A stretch of 64,000 nucleotides of DNA from Pseudomonas sp. UYIF39 (lineage in GTDB: Bacteria > Pseudomonadota > Gammaproteobacteria > Pseudomonadales > Pseudomonadaceae), in the NCBI RefSeq assembly GCF_029963765.1, contig NZ_JALBYU010000001.1, positions 1 through 64,000 of the forward strand. Direction: 5' to 3'. Below, piece after piece: positions 1-9,341 of the stretch (position 1 is the first letter of the stretch; the number at the start of each line of letters is the position of its first letter). The position numbers were made by a program, and so were the translations under genes. The notes beneath the pieces are model-generated. The model had not been told where the DNA came from. It saw nothing but the letters and a program-made list of their open reading frames with translations, and ran no database searches.

Positions 1-39
1 CAGCTCGGGCCGAAGAAAAATTTAACGTCGTGTCCGGGA

Positions 40-1113
40 TTAGTTGACCACTACAAAGTACGTCATAAAATCCTGCCCTTGAGCAAAGGCTTTTTCGATT
101 TTCGCGCTTTGCTCTTTAAGCGCTGGGCTTGGCTTGGCCCATTGTTCAGACGGTAGAGGTTTGGACCACTCAGCAATGGAATCAGGTAGAGATTTCATGC
201 TGAAACGATGGTCCCATTCAGCAATCCAGTACGGGAAGCGCCACCAGGTGATCAGGTGTGTCAGGTACCACCAGCCAACCCCGAAAGCGGAACGTTCGTT
301 GTGTTGGTGCTCCTCATGCATGTCTTGTCGTTCTTTATCGAAGGTGCCACGGCCTTCGTATGGTGCTTTGCCAGGGCAGAACTCTGGACCTTTTTCCATA
401 TAGACACGTATGGCTTCCCACTTACCCAAGCCATGAGCAGGAGTCATCACGCCTTGTCTCACAAAATGCACTACGTCAGCTTTGGAATCGTCGAACGCCA
501 TACCAAAGGTATAGGCGCTTGTTACTCCTACTCCAATAACACCTGTACTGATTGAAAGCCAAGATACTGTCTCTTCCCATGGTTGAATGACGGGGACGTC
601 AGAACCTTCGGGAAAGAAACAGACTTCACGACGTTGGCGGTTGAATCGAATAGGACGGGTGCGCGACTTTGCTCTGGTAGTGCTCAAGATAACGTAAGTA
701 CCCAGGAGCGCAGCTATTCCTCCTCCCCAAATACTAAAGGTCACACCGAAATTGAGCATGCCTCCCGCTCTGTCCCAAAAGGACTCGGAAAAAGGATTTC
801 CCCAGGTAGTAGTTCCTGCAAGCAAAGGCAGAACAATCAGGCATGAAAAAATGAACATCATACCGAGCCCAATCATTGCCCTGGATTGGAAAGCCTCGCC
901 GAAATTACTACTGCCTACGTCAAGGAATGTGTCATTAACCTCAACAAAGCTTCCGCCAAAATCCATGGGGATTTGCCCGGTGGGCACCGGCAGTGGCGAC
1001 AAAAATAGAGCCTCTCCAGTGGCAAAACGACGAGTTTCACCAACGATAGGTCATTGCTTTTGTATATCGAACTCGTCGTACTGCGGAGAGGTAGGTGTCA
1101 CGCAGAAAGCCAT
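40..1113 (-). pseudogene. DUF6708-type membrane protein, 5' end interrupted by in-frame TGA
   Basis: Tandem copy of the gene just upstream (1133-2233). From about residue 30 on the two proteins align almost without gaps, including a hydrophobic N-terminal region with two likely membrane segments and a conserved Trp/His-rich C-terminal half (motifs FDDSKADVVHFV, GLGKWEAIR, EWDHRFSMKSLP). An ATG at 1113 opens a frame of 20 codons matching the paralog's N-terminus, then a TGA at 1051-1053 sits where the paralog has AGA (Arg). The same frame then runs open to the stop at 40. The only start I see after the TGA is TTG at 1002, which would drop about 37 residues but keep both membrane segments. It could be a nonsense-mutated gene, a TTG-started shorter protein, or a sequencing error. 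The family assignment is from recall of Pseudomonas T6SS loci, and function is unknown. Confidence 0.6.
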
Positions 1114-1132
1114 AAAGTTTGTTCAGTTCTAT

Positions 1133-2233
1133 TCAATTATTTGTTGATTCTTCTGCCTTGGTTTCGTTTAGGTTGGCCTTAAAGTACGCCATGAAATCCT
1201 GTCCTTGAGTAAAGGCCTTTTCGATCTTCATGGTTTGCTCTTTCAGAGCGGCGCTTGGTTTGGCCCATTGTTCAGAAGGCAAAGGTTTGGACCATTCGGC
1301 AATGGATGCAGGTAGAGATTTCATGCTGAAACGATGATCCCATTCTGCTACCCAGTACGGAAAGCGCCACAAAGTGATTGCATGAGAAAAATACCACCAG
1401 CCAACGCTCAGAGCGGAACGCTCGTTGTGTTGGTACTCCTCGTGCATATTTGCACGTTGTTGATCGAAAGTATGGCGACCCTCGTAAGGTGCTTTATTCG
1501 GGCAGTATTGCGGTCCCTTTTCCATGTAGAGGCGGATCGCTTCCCACTTGCCCAAACCATGAGTTGGGGTCATTACACCTTGGTTTACAAAATGCACGGT
1601 ATCGGCTTTAAGATCGTCGAAAGCCATGCCGAATGTATAAGTGCTCATGACGCCTACACCGGTAACACCAGTGCTGACCGAGAGCCAGGACACCATCCCT
1701 TCCCATGGCTGAATCACAGGCTCATCAGACCCGTCCGCGAAAAAACAGACCTCACGGCGTTGCCTGTTGAAGCGTATAGGGCGGGCTTGAGATTTTTTTC
1801 TTGTCGTGCTTATGACGACGTACAAACCAAGGGCCGCGAACGCTGTTCCTCCCCATCCTGAAATATATAAACCCGACTCAAAGAACTCGCTGAAATACCA
1901 AGAGAAATCACGGCCAAATGGATTGTTGAAGGTCGAAAAGCCCATGATCGTCGGTAAAACTAATAGACAGGCAATTATAAAACCCATACAAAGGCCGATC
2001 ATCGCTCTTGCCTGAAATGCCTTGCCAAAGTTGGTGCTACCTACATCGAGATAGGTCTCATTGACCTCGATGAAGCTACCCCCCAGATCCATTGGAGTGC
2101 TACCCGTAGGTACGGGAAGTGGAGAAAAGAAAACAGCCTCTCCAGTCGCAAAACTACGAGTTTCACCGGATGCAGGTCTTTTTTTGTTCAGTCCAAGCAT
2201 ATCGTCGAGAGGTGATTGGTTCTGTAAAGGCAT
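1133..2233 (-). CDS. DUF6708-type membrane protein, candidate immunity protein of the T6SS effector
   Basis: 366 residues. The ATG at 2233 overlaps the effector's TGA (TGATG), so translation is probably coupled; the TTG one codon earlier is a less likely start. The N-terminal 60 residues are polar, followed by two hydrophobic stretches (near residues 80-105 and 120-145), a basic patch (TTRKKSQARPIRFNRQRRE) and a large soluble domain rich in Trp, His and Glu. It lies directly downstream of a VasX-like pore-forming effector and is duplicated. That is the usual position of an immunity gene, and known VasX immunity is a membrane protein. The immunity role is an inference: I know of no demonstrated function for this family, and it could instead be an accessory effector. 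Confidence 0.65.
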   Translation of the reverse strand: MPLQNQSPLDDMLGLNKKRPASGETRSFATGEAVFFSPLPVPTGSTPMDLGGSFIEVNETYLDVGSTNFGKAFQARAMIGLCMGFIIACLLVLPTIMGFSTFNNPFGRDFSWYFSEFFESGLYISGWGGTAFAALGLYVVISTTRKKSQARPIRFNRQRREVCFFADGSDEPVIQPWEGMVSWLSVSTGVTGVGVMSTYTFGMAFDDLKADTVHFVNQGVMTPTHGLGKWEAIRLYMEKGPQYCPNKAPYEGRHTFDQQRANMHEEYQHNERSALSVGWWYFSHAITLWRFPYWVAEWDHRFSMKSLPASIAEWSKPLPSEQWAKPSAALKEQTMKIEKAFTQGQDFMAYFKANLNETKAEESTNN

Positions 2234-5200
2234 CAAATTTTACCGAGGCGTTGGGTGGAGCCAGGCACGTTGAGAAGATCAGTAGTCACGAGCAATGATG
2301 GCGCACTGGCATTGCGGACGCGTAGCGCGGGAATAGAAGGAATCGTTTTTTCTTTCCCTGCATTAAGTGTCATGGTCTGAAAGTATTTCTCTCGGATTGC
2401 GCTATTTCCAGCGAGAGGATGATAGCGCAGTTTAATAGCTAACCCGTGCATCGCATTAGCTTCGTGTTGAAAAATCTCAAGACCCATTTTAAGTGATGCG
2501 TCGGGAGTGCTGAGAAGATTTAGTTGATATGCCATCGGCTCGGTCCATGGTTCCCAATTGTAATGGGGTGAGTTATTGAGCCAGTATGCCTCTAGTTCGA
2601 AACTTACATGGTCTAACTCACTAGTCGTGATGCCCGGAATACTAATCACAGCCATTGGTTGGCCATTAATATTTTTTAAGCCTACTTGAGGTGCCGCAGT
2701 AATGTCTGCCAATTGCAGGCGATCCTCTTCCAGTGGGCGCTGCAGACTTTTTTTACCCCATGCACCTTGCTGTAACCATTTGTCCAATTCTGACTTGTTG
2801 TAATGGTTGTAGATCCACTCACCGCCGAGCTGCAAAATAGTGAGTCCAAGTCCGATCAAATTTGCGCGAGCTGCCACGCTTAGGACTCTGCCACCTGCTG
2901 TTGCCCACGCAACTGCTCTCGCTTCGCTGACTTTTGAAGCGGCCTCGTACATGTATTGGCCGGTACGAACCGTTGCCCAGCCATTAACTGCAAGTTGTCC
3001 AGAATCTCCAACAAGTGTCATAGAAGCACCAGCCAGTTTGCCTCCGTCACCTGATCTTAACGCTTCTGTCCATTTGACAACTGAACCTTTCTCTCCATAC
3101 AAGCTAGTTGCTGCGGCTGACGCTCCAAATCCATACGCGGCTAACCCCAATCCACCTGTGAGTCTGCCAAAACGCGCCGCCAATTTGATTTTTCCGGCCG
3201 CACTTGAGTAATTACGTTGCGCTGCTGTTAAGGTCGTTATCGATATCCCTTGAGCCGCAGCAAATATCCCGCCTAGCATCGAGAAAAATGAGTTGGTTAC
3301 TGCTAGCTTGTCAGAAAAATCAGCATCTTTTTTTCGAGAGAACTCCGACTGTACAGTTAGAAAGCTCATGATTTGAACTACCATAACCGCAGACGCAAAA
3401 ATATCTCCACCTGCCGATTTGAATATATCTTTTCCAAGACCTTTCAATTTGTCTGGGCGGTTCAATCGATAGTCTTCTGCCATACGATGGAACTCGACCT
3501 CTTGTGCGCTGGTCAGGCCCTTAATCTTTAATCCGACTTTGCTGGGCCCTTCACCAACGAGCCTCATAGCGGAAGCAATGCTTGCTTCCAGAGGAGGTAG
3601 CATCTGCTGAATGGATTTACGTTGTGCAATCAATGCACGATGACTGCCTTTAGGTGCTTTACCTTTACGCTCATTCGCCAGCATCTGCCTGATTTCGTTT
3701 TTTAGCGAAGCCATTTTCTTACGAATCTCGCCGGCTTTTTCTGAATCGGCTTTGTACGCTCGAGCTTGTTCCGCCGACGCGAACTCCAAGGTCATCCCTT
3801 CTTTGCCGAAGGTTCTTAATACGTCAATCCACGCGGCTCCGGGAATATGGCGTAGAACTTTCGCTGGATCAATGGGCTGGCCACTGCGCACGCTTTGCAT
3901 GGCCTCTTCAAGGGCGTTCGCTAATCGAAGTTGTTTGGCAGGTTCGTATACAGTACTTCTTGTTTGGTCGAAAGTTATGCCATCTTCGCTGAGGTTCATT
4001 GCTGCAGGAAGGTCTTGATTCAATAGTTTTTTGAACTCGACACTAAGATCCTTTATTCCCTTGTAGTCACCAGTGGAAAGAGGGATGTCGCGTACGGTTT
4101 TTACAATCGAACTCATCTTCGCGTAAAAATCTTTTTGATCTGTAAGGCTCAGAGTGAAGAATGTAGGTACTGTAAAGCCGGGTTGTTTTTCGATTAGCTC
4201 TGCGATCGCGTCAGTCGCCTTGTCTGTTCGGCAAATATCTTTCAAGCATGCATATTCAGTGGCTAGAGATGTTTCTATCTGATTAGATAGCTTAGAGTCG
4301 AAATACCAGGCGGAGCGATGGAAGCGTTTTTCGCTTGCTAATTTGACTCGGTCATCTGTGATCAAGTCCAACCGCCTGTTCCAGCGGCTGAGTTGAGTTC
4401 GTTGCTGTTTCAGGAAGGCTTCCATAGCGGGACGATCAATTAGGTCATTGATACCGTCTTGCCCCATTTTTGCGCCATCTAACGCGTCATCTGCATTGTT
4501 GTCAATGGAATCGATCAAGTCTTCGTACTTAGCGTACAAAGCCCCAAGGCTTGTGCGCATACGTAACTTTGAAGCTGCGACAGCACCACGCTGTGTGCCC
4601 GCACCTGAATAATGAGTCTGGTTTTTGATGTTGACGTAATCGACGATGGATTGTCGCTGTTCTTCGGTGGTTTCGTCCTTGAGTTCGGCAAAACGCGGAT
4701 CGCCTTGAGCGGCTTTAAGGATCGAATCGCCGGTTACCCTATATAGCGACTCGATATAACAGCCAAACACATACTTCTTTTGATTCGCCTCAGCGTCACT
4801 CCAGTCACTGATCCACCCAGTGACCAAATCCTGATGCTCGGCGAGATCGCGCAGCACGCCCAAGTCATCCTGTAAGACCAAGTAAAGATGGTCACGCTCA
4901 TTTTCTGCCTTGACTTGCTTTTTGAGCGCGCCCAACTGAGTTTTCTTAAAGTGCGTCGCTTGCTCCCAGAGATAGTCCTGGCTTTCCTCAGGCTTGGCAC
5001 CCGTAACCGCCCGCTCTTTACTCGGCTGCTCCGCAACTTCCGCAATCCATTTTTCCGCCTGACTTGGCGTCAACAGATTAGCCGCGCCTTTCTCCGGATC
5101 AGTCTTGGTCAGGTCCACTGCCTGCATGAAGTATTCACGCTCGGATTTGTGCTTGATGACCTGCGCGCATTTGGCGGCGGTCCATTGCACTTCGGAGTAG

Positions 5201-5595
5201 TTGACGTAGAGCTTGCTCAAACGCGGGAAGACCAGCACGGCTTCGCCCACGTTGCTTTCGCGTTTGTTGGCGGTGATTTCGCCTTTTTCCCACAGCAGTT
5301 GGGTCACGATGCCGTTCTGGATTCGGTATTCGTGCATGACGGCTTGAGGTTTCTTGTCGACGATGACGTAGAGCCAGCCATCGCGGATCAAGCGAATTCC
5401 CAGAGGACGTGAGGTGGTTTTGTACGGCATGGCCAGTGCACTGGATGGGTCGAGTCTTTCGACCAGGCCGTAACGGAGAGGGATGAGCTGGATTTTGGCC
5501 TTCATCAGCGAGCAGCCGCCTAGGGCACACTTGCCGTCGTCCCGGCTTTTTGCAACGTTGTTCGGGCTTTTGCCGGTCGATGTGGGCGTTGTCAT
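2233..5595 (-). CDS. VasX-like T6SS effector (toxin VasX N-terminal region, predicted pore-forming)
   Basis: 1120 residues. The N-terminus carries the short Cys-containing stretch GKCALGGCSLMKAKIQLIPL and then RYGLVERL and RDGWLYVI, features I recognise from the VasX/BTH_I2691 effector family, which is delivered by VgrG spikes to target-cell membranes. The middle (about 180-700) is charged and helical. From about residue 725 to 910 there are at least four hydrophobic segments (around ASAVMVVQIMSFL, FFSMLGGIFAAAQGI, GGLGLAAYGFGASAA and ARANLIGLGLTILQLGG), consistent with a colicin-like membrane-inserting region. The gene overlaps the DUF4123 gene by 4 nt and the DUF6708 gene by 1 nt, fitting one coupled unit. 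The first half is GC-rich like vgrG, while the 3' part is visibly more AT-rich, as in recombining toxin ends. No signal peptide, as expected for T6SS cargo. Confidence 0.82.
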   Translation of the reverse strand: MTTPTSTGKSPNNVAKSRDDGKCALGGCSLMKAKIQLIPLRYGLVERLDPSSALAMPYKTTSRPLGIRLIRDGWLYVIVDKKPQAVMHEYRIQNGIVTQLLWEKGEITANKRESNVGEAVLVFPRLSKLYVNYSEVQWTAAKCAQVIKHKSEREYFMQAVDLTKTDPEKGAANLLTPSQAEKWIAEVAEQPSKERAVTGAKPEESQDYLWEQATHFKKTQLGALKKQVKAENERDHLYLVLQDDLGVLRDLAEHQDLVTGWISDWSDAEANQKKYVFGCYIESLYRVTGDSILKAAQGDPRFAELKDETTEEQRQSIVDYVNIKNQTHYSGAGTQRGAVAASKLRMRTSLGALYAKYEDLIDSIDNNADDALDGAKMGQDGINDLIDRPAMEAFLKQQRTQLSRWNRRLDLITDDRVKLASEKRFHRSAWYFDSKLSNQIETSLATEYACLKDICRTDKATDAIAELIEKQPGFTVPTFFTLSLTDQKDFYAKMSSIVKTVRDIPLSTGDYKGIKDLSVEFKKLLNQDLPAAMNLSEDGITFDQTRSTVYEPAKQLRLANALEEAMQSVRSGQPIDPAKVLRHIPGAAWIDVLRTFGKEGMTLEFASAEQARAYKADSEKAGEIRKKMASLKNEIRQMLANERKGKAPKGSHRALIAQRKSIQQMLPPLEASIASAMRLVGEGPSKVGLKIKGLTSAQEVEFHRMAEDYRLNRPDKLKGLGKDIFKSAGGDIFASAVMVVQIMSFLTVQSEFSRKKDADFSDKLAVTNSFFSMLGGIFAAAQGISITTLTAAQRNYSSAAGKIKLAARFGRLTGGLGLAAYGFGASAAATSLYGEKGSVVKWTEALRSGDGGKLAGASMTLVGDSGQLAVNGWATVRTGQYMYEAASKVSEARAVAWATAGGRVLSVAARANLIGLGLTILQLGGEWIYNHYNKSELDKWLQQGAWGKKSLQRPLEEDRLQLADITAAPQVGLKNINGQPMAVISIPGITTSELDHVSFELEAYWLNNSPHYNWEPWTEPMAYQLNLLSTPDASLKMGLEIFQHEANAMHGLAIKLRYHPLAGNSAIREKYFQTMTLNAGKEKTIPSIPALRVRNASAPSLLVTTDLLNVPGSTQRLGKI

Positions 5596-6491
5596 CCTTG
5601 GCTCCTCAGCAGAGTTTCAGCCCGTTCCTGGGCAATATCAGCGACCCGTTCGAGTCGCTGAGCGGGCGTTTGTTCCGACGGGGTCTTGAGTATCGCATCC
5701 AGGTCCGGATGCTCCTCCAGCGCCCGCTCACCGAGAAACCCGTGAATGTTGGCATAGAGGGTGATGTCGAGCTCGGTGTTGAAGCCTCGATCATATGAAG
5801 TCGAAGCCAATGCATGCAGGTGTTCCCAGCGCTGCAGAGGCGTCGCTTGTGCTTGATAGGACGGAAAGTATTCGTGCATGTGTTCGTCGAGGCGCAGGAC
5901 GATGCTGCGAAAATTCACTTCATCCAGTTGGCTGAGTTGCTCGTCGCTCAAGCGGTAGCGTTTGCTGTGGTTCGGCTCGGGGGCTTTGCCGGGGCGCTGG
6001 TTGATGTGCCAGCAGCCCAGTGCCGCATCGGCGCCGACGACCTGCGAGCAAGGGCCGAATAGGGTAGGGTCCTTGATGCTCTCGCCGTAGTCGAGCAGCG
6101 CATGGGCCACGGCCGGATCAGCGACGCGCAGCAGCACTTCCTCACCCTGTGGGTGCATGACGCTGGTCAGCCAGCGAAAGTGGTCGACCATGTTTTCCCA
6201 GGGTTGATCGCTGAACACGAGGTAGCCCCATTCTTGGCGAGACTCAGCTAGAAACTTTGCCAGGATGGGATTGTTCTGCGCTTTTATCTGAACCAGACAC
6301 GGCGAAACGTCCCCCAATTCAGCCCACGGGGTACCGAGGTAGAGTGGCTCGAAAACAGGATTATCCGACCATTGATAAAGGTGTTGAGGCAGTTTCTCGA
6401 CGCTGACGCCATCCAGTAGCAAACCGACGGTGCCATTCCACGGCAGGCCTTGAGGCAACCCATTTTCCAGCGGCCACTCGGACTTAAGCAT
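5592..6491 (-). CDS. DUF4123 T6SS adaptor/chaperone (Tap/TEC family)
   Basis: 299 residues. DUF4123 proteins load specific effectors onto their VgrG and are encoded between vgrG and the effector, exactly as here. The family is seen in the N-terminal half, with a predicted alpha/beta fold (LLLDGVS, YLVFSDQPWENMVDHFRWLTSVMHPQGEEVLLRVADPAVAHALL), followed by a C-terminal extension with a charged helical region near the end. It overlaps vgrG by 8 nt and the effector by 4 nt (ATGA), so stoichiometry is probably coupled. By position its client is the VasX-like protein. Confidence 0.85.
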   Translation of the reverse strand: MLKSEWPLENGLPQGLPWNGTVGLLLDGVSVEKLPQHLYQWSDNPVFEPLYLGTPWAELGDVSPCLVQIKAQNNPILAKFLAESRQEWGYLVFSDQPWENMVDHFRWLTSVMHPQGEEVLLRVADPAVAHALLDYGESIKDPTLFGPCSQVVGADAALGCWHINQRPGKAPEPNHSKRYRLSDEQLSQLDEVNFRSIVLRLDEHMHEYFPSYQAQATPLQRWEHLHALASTSYDRGFNTELDITLYANIHGFLGERALEEHPDLDAILKTPSEQTPAQRLERVADIAQERAETLLRSQG

Positions 6492-8526
6492 TTTGCGCCT
6501 CCAGTTTGGCCTTCTCGCAAATCGCGCAGATTGGCTTCTTCTGCATCAACGCTTGCCGCTGTGCGGGCACCAATAGTTGCCCAGCCTTATCCGCATCTGC
6601 CTGCTTCAACGGCCCCGGCAACAATGGCGCCGCCCCCGTCCCATTCCCCGGACTCCCCCCGGAATTCATGTTGATCACCGGGCCGCTCAGGGTGACGCCG
6701 CCGGCGTCGATCTTGATGAAGCTCCCACCACCAATCAGCGTCAGTTCACTGCCCGCTTCGAGCACGACTTTCATGCCGCTGCTCAGGTGAATCTCCTGGC
6801 CGGCTTCAATGAATTGACCAGTGCCAACCTTGATATGTTGGTTGACGCCCACGGTCAGGTGGTCATTGGCGCGGGTTTCGACTTTGCGGTCGGCGTAGAC
6901 GGTGTGGTGTTCTTCGGCCTTGAATTCGCTGTAGCTGTTTTGCTCGACGGTGTCGTGGCGTTCGTTGCCGACGCGGATTTTCTGGTCGTGCTCGACGTTT
7001 TCGTCCCAGTCGCGCTGGGCGTGCAGGAAGATTTGTTCCTGGCCCTTTTTGTCTTCGATGCGCAGTTCGTTGTAGCCGCCGCCACCGGGGGAGCTCAGGG
7101 TTTTGAAGGTGCTGCGAGTTTTGTTCGCCGGCAGGGCGTACGGGACGACGTTTTCCTTGTGGTACAGGCAGCCGCTGATCAGCGGTTGGTCGGGGTCGCC
7201 TTGGAGGAAGCTGACGAGCACTTCCATGCCGATGCGCGGGATGGCGATGCCGCCGTAGTGGGCGCCGGCCCAGGCGGAGGAGACGCGCAGCCAGCAGCTG
7301 GTCTTGTCGTCGGCCTGGCCTTCGCGGTCCCAGTGAAATTGCACTTTGACGCGACCGTATTGGTCGCAGTGGATTTCTTCACCTTTTGGCCCGGTGACCA
7401 CGGCACTTTGGCTGCCGAGGATGCGCGGTTTCTTTTGCGTCAGCGGCGGGCGGTTCGGCACGTCCCACGGGGTGGCCTGGAAGCGGTTGCGGTAGCCCTG
7501 GTGGAAATCGTCTTTCAGGTTAGTGGTGCTGCTGGTGACCGACTCTTCCAGCACTTGCGGCTGTTTGCCTTCGTGGAGGACTTCGGTCAGCAGCCACAGG
7601 TCGTTCCATTTAGGTTTAGGGTGTTGGGTCAGCGCCAGGAAGTGGCCACTGACCAGCAACGGCTGATCGCTTCTGCCTTCGGCGAGCTGGAAGTCGCTGC
7701 GGTGGCGTTCGAGGGCGCGTTTGGCCAGGTGCTTGCCGCGTTCGCGGTCGATGAAGCGACCGGGATAGTCGTAGTCTTCGAGGTCGGGCAGGGCGTCGCC
7801 ACGGTTTTCGCTTTCCAGCGTCAGGCGCGGTTTTTCGAAGTCGTAGTCGCGGCGGGTGGTGCGGCTGGTGCGGGTTTCCAGGCGCAGGTCGAAGCGCTTG
7901 ATCACCGGGTCGTTGGCGACCATGCCGGAGTCTTGCTGGTAGGCCACGGGCGCGAGTTTCGGGAACACCGTTTGGTCATCGCCGAACACCAGTTTGTGGG
8001 CCGTGGCGCTGTGCTGGAAGTGGTAGTGAATACCTTCTTCCTCGCACAGGCGCTGGATAAATTGCAGGTCCGATTCATCGTATTGAACGCAGTAAATACG
8101 CTCGGGATAAACAGCCCCGACTTTGAATTCGTAGGCATTGCTTTGAATGCCGTGCTCTTCGAGGATGCAGCCGATGATTTTCGGCACGTTAAGGTTCTGG
8201 AAGATGCGTTGGTTGGTGCGGTGCGCCAGGTAAGACAAGTGCGGGCGCAGGGTCACCGCGTAGCGGGTCAGGCGTTTGCCGGAATCACCCTGGGCGGCGC
8301 GATAGATCTGGCCATGGATGCCGCTGCCGTCAGGCGAGAGCTGCAAAAAGGCCGGTTTGTGCAGCAGGGTCTCGAGGTCCAGGGACGGCTGTTCACTGAC
8401 CAGCTCCACCTCAAACACAAAAGGCTGGCTGATGGCTTCCCGACCTTGCAGGGAAAGAACCTGGAAGTCACTGGAAAGACCTTCGATGGTCAGGGCAAAG
8501 TGAGTTTGATTGGCCGGCGCGAACAT
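6484..8526 (-). CDS. vgrG: Type VI secretion spike protein VgrG (TssI)
   Basis: 680 residues, usual length for a VgrG with a small C-terminal addition. It has the phage gp27-like N-terminal region (SLQGREAISQPFVFEVELVSE, RIYCVQYDESDLQFIQRLCEEEGIHYHF), the gp5-like OB domain (VKVQFHWDREGQADDKTSCWLRVSSAWAG, GMEVLVSFLQGDPDQPLISG) and the beta-helix needle with repeats (HTVYADRKVETRANDHLTVG and following). After the needle (about residue 615 on) a Gly/Pro-rich linker leads to a short tail ending in KKPICAICEKAKLEAQNA with a CxxC pair. The needle trimer punctures target membranes and carries the adaptor-bound effector. It is 132 nt downstream of hcp and not accompanied by sheath or baseplate genes, so this is an orphan vgrG island served by a T6SS elsewhere. 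Confidence 0.95.
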   Translation of the reverse strand: MFAPANQTHFALTIEGLSSDFQVLSLQGREAISQPFVFEVELVSEQPSLDLETLLHKPAFLQLSPDGSGIHGQIYRAAQGDSGKRLTRYAVTLRPHLSYLAHRTNQRIFQNLNVPKIIGCILEEHGIQSNAYEFKVGAVYPERIYCVQYDESDLQFIQRLCEEEGIHYHFQHSATAHKLVFGDDQTVFPKLAPVAYQQDSGMVANDPVIKRFDLRLETRTSRTTRRDYDFEKPRLTLESENRGDALPDLEDYDYPGRFIDRERGKHLAKRALERHRSDFQLAEGRSDQPLLVSGHFLALTQHPKPKWNDLWLLTEVLHEGKQPQVLEESVTSSTTNLKDDFHQGYRNRFQATPWDVPNRPPLTQKKPRILGSQSAVVTGPKGEEIHCDQYGRVKVQFHWDREGQADDKTSCWLRVSSAWAGAHYGGIAIPRIGMEVLVSFLQGDPDQPLISGCLYHKENVVPYALPANKTRSTFKTLSSPGGGGYNELRIEDKKGQEQIFLHAQRDWDENVEHDQKIRVGNERHDTVEQNSYSEFKAEEHHTVYADRKVETRANDHLTVGVNQHIKVGTGQFIEAGQEIHLSSGMKVVLEAGSELTLIGGGSFIKIDAGGVTLSGPVINMNSGGSPGNGTGAAPLLPGPLKQADADKAGQLLVPAQRQALMQKKPICAICEKAKLEAQNA

Positions 8527-8658
8527 CCCTTGTTCCTTGTGCAGTGCTTACTGCGCTCGTCGACACCCGGAAACCGGGTCAACGGACGCGAAATTCTGGA
8601 GGCGCGTAAACAACATCGACCAGCAGAGCTGGCCGATGCGTGAAGCGGTCAGCCGCGA

Positions 8659-9174
8659 TTAAGCGACTGGCTGACGCCAGTCATCGGAACCCGAAGTACC
8701 GGATACTTCGTGGGTCCAGGTGATTTTGCGGTAGGTGAACTGCACTTCTTCCAGGTGCGTGAAGTGGGAGTTCGACGGGTCCTGGCAGTTGTGCATTTTG
8801 TTGTTGATGGCGACGATGATCGCGTCTTCCAGTTTGGTGGTGTAGTAGTGCTCTTGGGTACCTTGAGCCGAAGTGCGGTACCACTGGATAACGATTTCGC
8901 TCATGCGCTCGCCGGAGGTCAGAGCGGCTTGCAGCAGTGGCGAAGCCTTGTCGTAGACCTTGGTGATCACGACTGGCTTGTGAACGCGCTGACCGGTCGG
9001 TTGGCCGGACTGCGGGTCACGCGGGATGATCACGTCGTGGCTGAAAGCCTGAACCATGACCTGGTCTTCGTGACCTTCCTGGTAGGTGTTGCCAACCGAG
9101 TCGGCGGTGAATGCGCCGGCAGTGATCAGACCTTGTTTCTCGCCAGTGACGGACATGTACGCTGGTGTAGCCAT
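8659..9174 (-). CDS. hcp: Type VI secretion tube protein Hcp (TssD)
   Basis: 171 residues, standard length for Hcp1-type proteins. The sequence is typical: MATPAYMSVTGEKQGLITAG at the start, HDVIIPRDPQSGQPTGQRVHKPVVITK in the middle, and HLEEVQFTYRKITWTHEVSGTSGSDDW at the end. Hcp hexamers stack into the inner tube fired by the contractile sheath and also chaperone small effectors. The ATG at 9174 has a good ribosome site (AGGAG, 7 nt upstream). First gene of the leftward module; a sigma-54-like promoter lies about 70 bp upstream of its start. Confidence 0.96.
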   Translation of the reverse strand: MATPAYMSVTGEKQGLITAGAFTADSVGNTYQEGHEDQVMVQAFSHDVIIPRDPQSGQPTGQRVHKPVVITKVYDKASPLLQAALTSGERMSEIVIQWYRTSAQGTQEHYYTTKLEDAIIVAINNKMHNCQDPSNSHFTHLEEVQFTYRKITWTHEVSGTSGSDDWRQPVA

Positions 9175-9241
9175 GGATGTGCTCCTTGCTAAAAGTTAGG
9201 GTGCCCGGGAGGCGGTATCGCCCGGTGGGTGCCTGACTGTT

Positions 9242-9257
9242 ATCAAGGTCCGTGCCA
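9242..9257 (-). promoter_or_regulatory. Sigma-54-type (-24/-12) promoter for hcp
   Basis: Read on the minus strand: TGGCACGGACCTTGAT. The family consensus is TGGCACG-N4-TTGCW; only the C of TTGC differs (A here). Spacing is exact. It would place transcription start near 9230, leaving a leader of about 55 nt to the hcp ATG. Sigma-54 control of hcp genes through enhancer-binding proteins is known in other T6SS bacteria; here it is inferred from the motif alone. Confidence 0.6.
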
Positions 9258-9341
9258 GAAACGGTTAAGGCTATATAAATCAAGAGGTTGAGATGGTTTT
9301 CAGCGCTCGCGAAGGATGTTCGGCAGCGATCGCCAGTGGAT

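Noticed and set aside
1..39. A third DUF6708 copy beginning at the left edge
   Set aside because: Only 39 bases are available after the stop of the second copy; nothing decisive can be read.
6577..8643. 688-codon open frame on the plus strand opposite vgrG
   Set aside because: VgrG is unmistakable on the other strand; the antisense frame is a by-product of high GC in third positions, with low-complexity Val/Ala/Phe composition and no family.
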